From contig CAZOOP010000050.1 in the NCBI GenBank assembly GCA_964581465.1, positions 1 through 21,157 on the forward strand: a DNA stretch of 21,157 nt, given 5' to 3'. Position numbers and translations under genes: made by a program. The notes below the pieces were generated by a model. It was not told the DNA's origin and ran no database searches. It worked only from the letters and a program-made list of their open reading frames with translations. Origin of the DNA: WJMB01 sp964581465 (lineage in GTDB: Bacteria > RBG-13-66-14). The stretch's first letter is position 1; every line of letters starts with the position of its first letter. Positions 8,725 to 14,644 of the stretch are shown here, piece by piece.

Positions 8725-8788
8725 TGGGCCTGAGGCCCATGCAATACGCGGGGAAGCGTTGCCGATCGGCGAACGGATTACCCCGCGT
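8725..8788 (-). ncRNA. Structured trailer between tRNA-Glu and its terminator
   Basis: Two further helices lie between the tRNA and the terminator. One pairs 8746-8753 with 8781-8788 (ACGCGGGG with CCCCGCGT) around an inner GCCGATCGGC palindrome. The other is TGGGCC-TGA-GGCCCA at 8725-8739. The trailer could be a processing spacer or a small RNA released from the tRNA precursor. I recognise no known RNA family. Confidence 0.35.
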
Positions 8789-8826
8789 TTCATACTGGGA
8801 TCGTTATTCGATGTTATCAGGCCGGT

Positions 8827-8901
8827 TGGCAGCGGCACGGGGAATCGAACCCCGGTTACATGGCTGAGAACCACGCGTCCTAACCACTAGACGATGCCGC
8901 C
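8827..8901 (-). tRNA. tRNA-Glu (anticodon CTC)
   Basis: A full cloverleaf reads on the minus strand. The acceptor stem is GGCGGCA with TGCCGCT, the T-loop region is GGGGTTCGATTCCCC, and the anticodon stem-loop CGTGG-TTCTCAG-CCATG gives anticodon CTC, reading GAG. The 3' CCA is encoded. The first acceptor pair is G1-U72, a wobble. A strong promoter lies just upstream at 8930-8958 and a terminator downstream. Confidence 0.95.
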
Positions 8902-8929
8902 GTGGGCGCCTTTTCGAGAAGGCGGGCGT

Positions 8930-8958
8930 ATTATACCTGGTTCTTGGAGTTGAATCAA
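8930..8958 (-). promoter_or_regulatory. Sigma70-type promoter of tRNA-Glu
   Basis: On the minus strand TTGATT (8958-8953) is followed by a 17-base spacer and a perfect TATAAT (8935-8930). The start would fall near 8923, about 22 bases before the tRNA. The short leader can fold as GCCTT with AAGGC. Confidence 0.88.
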
Positions 8959-9382
8959 CCCCTTTTTTGTCGCACCGCCGCAGATAGGGCGCCACTGAGT
9001 AGGCTGTCAGTTGTTTAAGGTTCGTTGCTGGATGTGTTGCTGGATGCTTCCATAAACCGGGAATAGGCCGGGCCGGTTGTTGGTCGGGAATATCCGGTCT
9101 CGTGGTTGGGGCGGACGCTGAGAGCGCTGGTGCTGATTAACGGTTGATGTGAGCAGGCCCGCTAGAAGCCGCTTGTACGGTAGTGCGGGGGGATGCTTTG
9201 ATCGTCACGTTGTCAGCCGCTTAACGTCGACTATCATAGACGATCATTGATTATCATCGACTATACTCGATACGCTTGGCTTTCACGCTCAGTATCGCGG
9301 CATCTTGTTTTCGGATGGTATCAATTGCACAGCGGGACAACGGGAGACGCCAAGTGGTCATGTGAGCTTCAGCGCACATGAG
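8959..9382. other. Non-coding spacer between the two tRNA genes, proximal part
   Basis: No gene is supported here. The notable contents are a run of 10-bp near-repeats at 9228-9277 and a small inverted repeat near 9358-9380 (TCATGTG with CACATGA). The remainder shows no pattern I can name. Confidence 0.5.
9228..9277. repeat. Run of five 10-bp near-repeats
   Basis: Five consecutive 10-base blocks resemble one another: CGACTATCAT, AGACGATCAT, TGATTATCAT, CGACTATACT, CGATACGCTT. The 10-base period places the ATCAT-like steps on one face of the helix, as in a protein-binding array or an intrinsically bent tract. It lies about 330 bases upstream of tRNA-Glu. The last block matches poorly. Confidence 0.5.
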
Positions 9383-9472
9383 AGATGGCTGGTTTGTTCT
9401 GGGACCAGTCCTGGCATTGATAGGAACGTCGCCCTGAATGTGGTGCGAGGATTTATCTCGCGAAGGCGTAAT

Positions 9473-9747
9473 GATGGGGGCCGGCCGTATGACCAGCCCC
9501 CAACAAAAGGAACACCGCCGTGATGGCGGTTATTGTTATTCGCCCAGGGTACGTGATGGGGGCCGGCCGTATGACCAGCCCCTAACAAAAGGAACACCGC
9601 CGTGATGGCGGTTATTGATATTCGACCAAGGTACGTGATGGGGGCCAGCCGTATGACCAGCCCCTGACAAAAGGAACGTCGCCGTGATGGCGGTTATTGA
9701 TATTCGACCAAGTTACGTGATGGGGGCCGGCCGTATGACCAGCCCCC
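9473..9747. repeat. 82-bp tandem repeat array, three full copies plus a partial one
   Basis: GATGGGGGCC recurs at 9473, 9555, 9637 and 9719, an exact 82-bp period. Each copy holds a GC-rich hairpin (GGGGGCCGG...CCAGCCCCC) and a second one (ACCGCC-GTGAT-GGCGGT), then the tail TATTCG..CCA. The partial fourth copy runs into the 3' end of tRNA-Gln. Read on the minus strand the GC-rich stems close fully through U-G pairs, whereas the plus strand would have C-A mismatches, so the array looks like a transcribed trailer of tRNA-Gln. The second hairpin is followed on that strand by TTCCTTTT, which is terminator-like. Confidence 0.92.
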
Positions 9748-9748
9748 C

Positions 9749-9822
9749 TGGCTGGGGCGGATGGATTCGAACCACCGTAAGCAGATCCAGAGTCTGCTGT
9801 CCTGCCACTAGACGACGCCCCA
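9749..9822 (-). tRNA. tRNA-Gln (anticodon CTG)
   Basis: The minus strand folds as a cloverleaf. The acceptor stem is TGGGGCG with CGCCCCA, including the weak U1-A72 pair typical of tRNA-Gln. The T-arm holds GGTTCGAATCC, and the anticodon stem-loop GCAGA-CTCTGGA-TCTGC gives CTG, reading CAG. The 3' end is GCCA, so CCA is encoded. The 82-bp repeat array begins directly after the 3' end. Confidence 0.95.
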
Positions 9823-9873
9823 AGTGTTCTCGTGGGCGGGTGGGGCTTGGTCGCGCTCCACCCGCGGGGGAGA

Positions 9874-9903
9874 AAGATAGCATAAGGAGCGGGGATAATG
9901 CAA
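9874..9903 (-). promoter_or_regulatory. Probable promoter of tRNA-Gln
   Basis: On the minus strand TTGCAT (9903-9898), an 18-base spacer and TATCTT (9879-9874) form a reasonable sigma70-type promoter. The tRNA would start about 45 bases after the transcription start. The promoter lies just beyond the stop of the small gene ending at 9914. Confidence 0.65.
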
Positions 9904-9913
9904 GGGTTTTGGG

Positions 9914-10168
9914 CTAGGTGTCGTTTTCCGGGTTTGCGCCTGAGTCGTCATCGGTCTTCTGGTCTGATTCGATGAGCTCGACCAGCAGTAGGCGCATCAT
10001 CCGGGCGCCGCTTTCGACGCCGCTGGCGAAGAGTCGCCGGGCGTCCTCGCCGGCGTCGGCGTGGAGTTGATCGAAGACCTTCAGGGCTCCCTCGACGGCG
10101 CCCTGCTCGACGTTCTTGATGAAGCGGAGCATCGTTTTCGCAATCGGGTTTGCGGGTCCATCAGCCAT
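9914..10168 (-). CDS. Small helical hypothetical protein
   Basis: I do not recognise this 84-residue protein. It begins MADGPANPIAKTMLRFIKNV, is predicted by eye to be mostly amphipathic helix (residues about 10-66), and ends in an acidic, polar tail (SDQKTDDDSGANPENDT). No signal peptide or membrane segment is visible, so it is probably cytoplasmic. It starts 10 bases after the stop of the lipoprotein gene, with AGGAT as a possible ribosome site, so the two are probably one operon. GC-rich third codon positions support real coding. Confidence 0.6.
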   Translation of the reverse strand: MADGPANPIAKTMLRFIKNVEQGAVEGALKVFDQLHADAGEDARRLFASGVESGARMMRLLLVELIESDQKTDDDSGANPENDT

Positions 10169-10178
10169 GCTAATAATC

Positions 10179-10823
10179 CTAACTGGTGGGAGACAGGATG
10201 GTTTCGGGAAGCTCGAAGGTGTTCAGGACGGCGTCGCGGTCCTCGTCCAGGGTGGACCAGTCCGCGCTCGGGGCGCCGAACTGCAGGCCGATGAAGTGCT
10301 TGCCGTTGACCAGGCTGTAGTCGCGGAAGCGCCAGGGCTCGCCGTCGCCCAAGCCGGTGAACTCGACGACGACGGCCTCGGCGCCCAGCAGCTCGATGGT
10401 CTCCCGGGAGAGTTCCTCGTAACCGGGCATGGTCGAGGCCTCGAAGAGCTTGTCTTCGACGATCCAGTCGCGATCCTCAGCGGTTTGGACCTGGTCGAAG
10501 CTCTGGGTGCGCACGTCGAGGTAGGCGCCGGTCTCGGGTTGGACGAGGACGGCCCGCTCGGCCTGGTTGTCCGGGTCGAGCTCGTGGGTGTCGACGACCC
10601 AGAGACCCGGGTCGGACTGGAAGCTCAGCCCGGTGAGGTCCATGGTCATGGTTTCCGGCTCGGCCTCGCCGTCGCCTTGGTTAGCGGACGCCTGGTCGGC
10701 GGTTTCTGCGGAGGCCTGGTCGGTCGTGTCGGGTGCTTCGCCGTCGTCGTCGCAGGCCGTCAGCAACAGCGTCGGCGCGAGCAGGAACAGGGCGATGAAC
10801 AACGGTTGGGGTCTGATGGTCAT
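10179..10823 (-). CDS. Hypothetical lipoprotein
   Basis: GAGGTG precedes the ATG. The N-terminus is a lipoprotein signal (hydrophobic LFIALFLLAPTLLLTAC, lipobox Cys24), followed by an acidic, low-complexity linker rich in D, E, A, Q and S (residues 25-57), as expected for a lipoprotein with a flexible tether. The globular part (about 60-214) has alternating strands (GLWVVDTHEL, AERAVLVQPETGAYLDVRTQ, AEAVVVEFTGLGDG, FRDYSLVNGKHFIGLQFGAP) and ends in a helix DEDRDAVLNTF. This resembles small PsbP/DcrB-like envelope proteins by pattern only. The partner and role are unknown. It leads a two-gene unit with the 84-residue protein. Confidence 0.75.
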   Translation of the reverse strand: MTIRPQPLFIALFLLAPTLLLTACDDDGEAPDTTDQASAETADQASANQGDGEAEPETMTMDLTGLSFQSDPGLWVVDTHELDPDNQAERAVLVQPETGAYLDVRTQSFDQVQTAEDRDWIVEDKLFEASTMPGYEELSRETIELLGAEAVVVEFTGLGDGEPWRFRDYSLVNGKHFIGLQFGAPSADWSTLDEDRDAVLNTFELPETILSPTS

Positions 10824-11093
10824 TTTTCACCTCTACGGTAGAGGGAACAGTTCGGGGGGATCCAGCCTGATCGGCTTTTCGGGGCCGGGTTTCATTGATA
10901 TTGATGGGGCTGGAGGCTTGTCGAACCGCGGACGACGAGCAGCGATCGAGTAGCGGTCCGCGATCTACTGACGGACTGGCTGTAGGGGTAACGGCTGACG
11001 ACGGTTGACCACTTCAACACTCCCCCCGCCGTCCTGGAATAAATCCACCGCCGTCGTCGATCCGATCCCGGGCTCGGTCCGGGCAATGACGAC

Positions 11094-13112
11094 CTAGGGC
11101 ATCACCGCCAGGGGGCGCTGGTCGCAGACGGTGCCGTCGTTGAGGCCCAGCAGGTAGACTCCGGCGCTCAGGCCCTCGAGGGTCAGGGAGACGCTATGGC
11201 GACCGGCGGTCAGCTCGCCGATCTCGTATCGTCGCACGCGGCGTCCGGCCAGATCGTAGAGCTCCAGAGCGATGGTCGCCGGGCGCTCCAGGATTACGGG
11301 CACGCTCAGCGGCCCGGCGGTGGGCGAGGGGTGGGGGTGGCCCAGGACGGGGCGTCCGGTGTGGAAGCCGTCGCCGTAGACCAGGCCGACGGGTCCGGCA
11401 AAGATGCTTCCTCCGTCGACGAGCTGGGCCTCGATGCGGTATTCGTAAAGTCCGTGCCAGGTTGTGTCGCGATCCAGATAGCGCCGGGTGGCGATGGGGT
11501 TGTCGGTCAGCGCCTGCCAATCGCCGGAGTCGACGCGCCGCCAGACCCGATAACCGGAAACAAGCTCGTGGCGGGTCAACTCCCACTCGAGGATGATCCC
11601 GGCGGGGGCGTCGGCGGCCGCCAGATCGGTGAAGCGCAACCCGGTCTGGGCCAAGACCAGGGCGGCCAGGGCGTTGAGCCGTCCCGAGCCGGCGTCGTTG
11701 TCCTTGCCGGCCTCGCCGATATCCAGGGAGCTGCTCTCCAGGTAGTCCTTGAGCTCCTGCGGGGTCAGCTCGGGCAGAGCCTCCAGCAGCAGGGCCACGG
11801 CGCCGGTCAGATGGGGGGTGGCCATCGAGGTGCCCTGGAGGTAGCGGTAGCCGCCGGTGCGGCCGTCGATGGACTGGATGCCTACGCCGGGTGCGCTGAT
11901 GTCGGGCTTGACCAGCCCCGGCGGGTAGGGCCAGTCGTCATAGGGCGGCTCGTGGTCCGGAATGGACCACTCGACGGGCCCGCGGCTCGAGAAACCGACA
12001 ACATCGTCGTAGGAGTTGGTCGCCCCGACGGTGATCACGCCGGGAACGTCGCCCGGGGTGCGCACATTGTCCGGCGGTGGATGGTCTTCGTCGTCGCCCT
12101 CGTTGCCAGCGGCCACGCAAAGCGTCACGCCCAGGGCCAGGGAGTTCTCGCAGCCCTCGCGCCAGAGGTCCTGGTTGTCGGTCTGGTACTGCCTCCAGCC
12201 CCAACTGCAGTTGATGACGTCGGCGCCCTCGATAACGGCGTAGTCCATCGCCCGCCAGACGATGTACTCCGTGGTCGAGCCGGTGTCGGAGAAAGCCTGT
12301 AGGCTCATGATCAGCACGTCGGGGGCCATTCCCGTGATCAGGCCGCCGTTGCCGTCACCGGCCACCGTGCCGGCGACGTGGCTGCCGTGGCCGCCGACGG
12401 GACCCAGGATGTCGTTGTTGTTGTAGTAGAAGTCCCAGCCGTAGTAGTCGTCGGCGTAACCGTTGCCGTCGTCGTCGGCGCCGTTGCCGGGAACCTCGTC
12501 GGGGTTGGTCCAAGGATGATCGGCCAGGTCCGGATGCTCGATGTCGCAGCCGGTGTCGATGACCGCCGCCACCACTCCGGCGCCGGTGTAGCCGTACGGT
12601 TCCTCCCAGACCACGTCGGCGTCGACGTGGTTGATGTTCCAGACCAGGTCCGCTGGAGCCGCCGATCCGCAGAGGGCGTCGTCGATCGTCGAGCTGAGAG
12701 TAAGCCGCTCGATGCTGGACAGCTCCGCCAGACCGTCGATGACAGACGGCCTTACCCGGGCCGCCACGGCGTTGATCAGCACCAGGGGGTATATCTCGGT
12801 CACCGTTGCGGGATTGTTCCGCTGTTGATCGAGCAGGTACTCAAGAACGGGCCGCTGGGCCACAGCAGTGAACTGTCGCAGAGCCGCCAGCCTCACGACG
12901 CGTCGTTCGCTTGCGGGCAGACCCGCGCCGAGGGCCTCCAGAGCAAGAGAAGTCTCGACCTCGGGGACGATGATTACGGGCAGCAGGCCGTCGGCCTCGA
13001 TCCATCCGGTGTCCAAGGCTCGCTGAAGGGCCGGGGCGATCTCGGCGCCGTCGACGACCGCCGGTGCCAGGAGCGCGATCAGCGTCAAGACTATGGGGAG
13101 CAGACCTCGCAT
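11094..13112 (-). CDS. Secreted subtilisin-like serine protease (S8) with C-terminal sorting domain
   Basis: Signal peptide 1-23 (LLPIVLTLIALLAPAVVDGA) is followed by a propeptide-like region to about 170. The S8 domain runs about 175-490 with the whole catalytic set: Asp186 in AVIDTG, His242 in GGHGSHVAGTV, oxyanion Asn337 in AAGNEGD and Ser429 in GTSMATPHLTG. An acidic loop, DDDGNGYADD (213-222), may bind calcium. An FN3-like domain (about 500-595) and a sorting tail follow (HPSPTAGPLSVPV, YDLAGRRVRRYEIG, GRHSVSL, AGVYLLGL). It should act outside the cell or at the surface. The ATG at 13112 has AGAGG upstream. The FN3-plus-tail layout is the same as in the protein at 61-1653, implying a shared export route. 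Confidence 0.95.
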   Translation of the reverse strand: MRGLLPIVLTLIALLAPAVVDGAEIAPALQRALDTGWIEADGLLPVIIVPEVETSLALEALGAGLPASERRVVRLAALRQFTAVAQRPVLEYLLDQQRNNPATVTEIYPLVLINAVAARVRPSVIDGLAELSSIERLTLSSTIDDALCGSAAPADLVWNINHVDADVVWEEPYGYTGAGVVAAVIDTGCDIEHPDLADHPWTNPDEVPGNGADDDGNGYADDYYGWDFYYNNNDILGPVGGHGSHVAGTVAGDGNGGLITGMAPDVLIMSLQAFSDTGSTTEYIVWRAMDYAVIEGADVINCSWGWRQYQTDNQDLWREGCENSLALGVTLCVAAGNEGDDEDHPPPDNVRTPGDVPGVITVGATNSYDDVVGFSSRGPVEWSIPDHEPPYDDWPYPPGLVKPDISAPGVGIQSIDGRTGGYRYLQGTSMATPHLTGAVALLLEALPELTPQELKDYLESSSLDIGEAGKDNDAGSGRLNALAALVLAQTGLRFTDLAAADAPAGIILEWELTRHELVSGYRVWRRVDSGDWQALTDNPIATRRYLDRDTTWHGLYEYRIEAQLVDGGSIFAGPVGLVYGDGFHTGRPVLGHPHPSPTAGPLSVPVILERPATIALELYDLAGRRVRRYEIGELTAGRHSVSLTLEGLSAGVYLLGLNDGTVCDQRPLAVMP

Positions 13113-13183
13113 GGTCGGCCTCTTTGACGGGGGGCGGGGCGGCGGGACCCCGGCGCCGGGAGGGTGAAATGTGCGCTTATCGC

Positions 13184-13279
13184 CGGGCCGGTTTGGGCAC
13201 GCTTCTTGCAGCAGAGCGGGCCGCGTTTCCCGCCGAAGCCCACGCGGATCTCCGCAAGAAGCGTGCCCAAACCGGCCCG
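13184..13279. repeat. Large palindromic element (hairpin B)
   Basis: The arms 13184-13209 and 13254-13279 are perfectly complementary over 26 bp. They enclose 44 bases that begin AGCAG and end GGATCTCC and hold a smaller GCGGG/CCCGC stem. The element lies between the cytochrome gene and the protease gene, both on the minus strand. No T-run follows, so it is not a simple intrinsic terminator. It is clearly related to the element at 20483-20565. Confidence 0.9.
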
Positions 13280-13333
13280 ACGGCGGGCGAGCCGTTAAAC
13301 GGCGCCGCGGTCCCGCCGCAGTCCGGTGCCTGG

Positions 13334-14644
13334 TCAGTGGAAGACGAGCTCGTAATCGCGGGTGTAGTCGAAGTCGTCGTCGCGGTCGGGCTTGTGGCAG
13401 CGCAGGCAGTCGTTCGGAGTGACTGCGGGGACATCGGCGGAGTCGTAGGGGTGCTCGCGACTGGTCTCGTGGCAGCTCTGGCAGCCGACGTTGGTGAGCT
13501 GCGGGGTCAATTTGGCGTCACCGAAGCCCCCGGGTCGGCCGAAGCCGGTGGTGTGGCAGCGCACGCATTCGAGGTTGCGTTCGTCGCCGTTTTCTACCAG
13601 GGTGGCGAAGGCGTGGGCGTGGTCGGTGCCGCGCCACTGCTCGAGCTCGGCGGTGTGGCAAGCGCCGCAATCGGCGGGACCGTGGTAGAGCGGCTCGCTG
13701 GTCGGGGTGTAGTAGTTTTCCAGCCAGTGATCGTAGCGCTCGGTCTCGTAGCGTCGCAGGCGCTCGACGATGACGGGTTCGCGCTCCCAGCGGTTGTCGA
13801 TGGGCAGGGCCTCGTAGGAGAGCAGGGCGCCGTGGTCGTCGGGTTCCAGGCTGATCCGGGCCACGCCCAGATAACGCCCGAGCCTCCCGGGCCAGACGAT
13901 GGGCGCGCCCTCGCCGGTCTCGGCCTCGTGCTGAAACAGTCCGGCGTGGCCGCCGACGATCAGGTCGAGGCGCTCGGCGAACTCCCCGGCGGCGGCGACT
14001 TCGTCGGCGACTCCCAGGTGGGAGAGCAGGATCGTCACGGTGCAGTCGGCGGCCTCGAGCTCGGTCAGCGCGGCGTCCAGGGCTTCGCGCCAGGGAGTGA
14101 CCCGGTAGCCCGTTTCGAAGAGCAGCTCGTCGAGGTCCCAGATGTCTTCGTTGATAACCGCGGTCAGGCCGATCCGTGCGCCGGAGCGCTCGAGGATAAG
14201 TGTGCCGGGAATGGCGGGGTGATCAACCTCGGTGGGTTCGAGGTTGGCGCAGAGGAAGGGTAGTCGCTCGGTTAGCTGCGAAGGAGTGAACTCCCCCCTC
14301 AAAAGGTCCTGGTCGCCGAGGGCGAGGGCGTCGCAACCGAGCAGGGTGTAGCAGTCCAGCACGCAGGCGGCGCGGTCGGCCCGGTCGTCGACGCCGAAGA
14401 TGTCGCCGGTGTCCAGGACCAACAGGTCCGGGTGATCCTCGCGCAGGCTGTCGATGACGCCGGCTCTCTCCGCCAGTCCGCCGAGTTGCAGGGAGGGTCA
14501 CCCGCAGGTGGCCAGACGGCCCCGGGTGGCCGAGGTCAGGGCCAGCACCAGCACCTCGCCCTCGTCGTCGGCGGGGACGCCCGAGGAGAGCAGCAGGCAG
14601 ACCAGGGGTACGGCCAGTCGCAGTGCCAGGCTCGACGGCTTCAT
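13334..14644 (-). CDS. Candidate selenoprotein: metallophosphatase-like (UshA-type) domain fused to a tetraheme cytochrome c
   Basis: Translation from ATG 14644 (GGAGG six bases upstream, one-base overlap with the ligA stop) gives a signal peptide (LALRLAVPLVCLLLSSGVPA). It then reads LTSATRGRLATCG, an in-frame TGA as codon 49 (14500-14498), and PSLQLGGLAERAGVIDSL. The frame stays open to 13334, giving 436 residues if TGA is read as selenocysteine. Related cytochrome-phosphatases, as I recall them, have CGC in this CGCxxxxLGGLA motif. Residues about 75-290 resemble a calcineurin/5'-nucleotidase fold (VLDTGD, ALGDQD, LLSHLG, IVGGH), but several metal ligands are replaced. Four CxxCH heme sites follow (326-330, 360-364, 388-392, 413-417). 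It is probably a periplasmic electron-transfer protein. The alternatives are a nonsense mutation or a sequencing error. Confidence 0.75.
14456..14478 (-). promoter_or_regulatory. Candidate bacterial SECIS hairpin
   Basis: On the minus strand GACTGGC and GCCGGCGTC pair (four bp, a two-base bulge, three bp) around the loop GGAGAGA. The loop starts 26 bases after the in-frame TGA and begins with GG. Bacterial SECIS elements usually place a loop with an early G about 16-37 bases after the UGA. A weaker alternative fold (CTC/GAG, loop GGACTG) lies 18 bases after the TGA. Confidence 0.5.

Noticed and set aside
8471..8890. Open frame of 139 codons on the plus strand
   Set aside because: It runs antisense through tRNA-Glu and the terminator, and its sequence has no protein-like pattern.
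9473..9747. The regular 82-bp repeats as a CRISPR array
   Set aside because: The whole 82-bp unit repeats, with no variable spacers between short repeats, and no cas genes are near.
9684..9917. Open frame across the repeat array and tRNA-Gln
   Set aside because: It is made of repeat and antisense tRNA sequence; the tRNA cloverleaf explains the region better.
10927..10973. Inverted repeat CGCGGAC/GTCCGCG as a terminator of the protease gene
   Set aside because: Only 7 bp with a loop of about 20 bases and no T-run; not distinguishable from chance in GC-rich DNA.
13334..14422. Cytochrome gene as a shorter protein starting at TTG 14422
   Set aside because: This start has no ribosome site, removes the signal peptide needed for heme attachment and cuts into the conserved fold; the upstream frame with UGA is more coherent.
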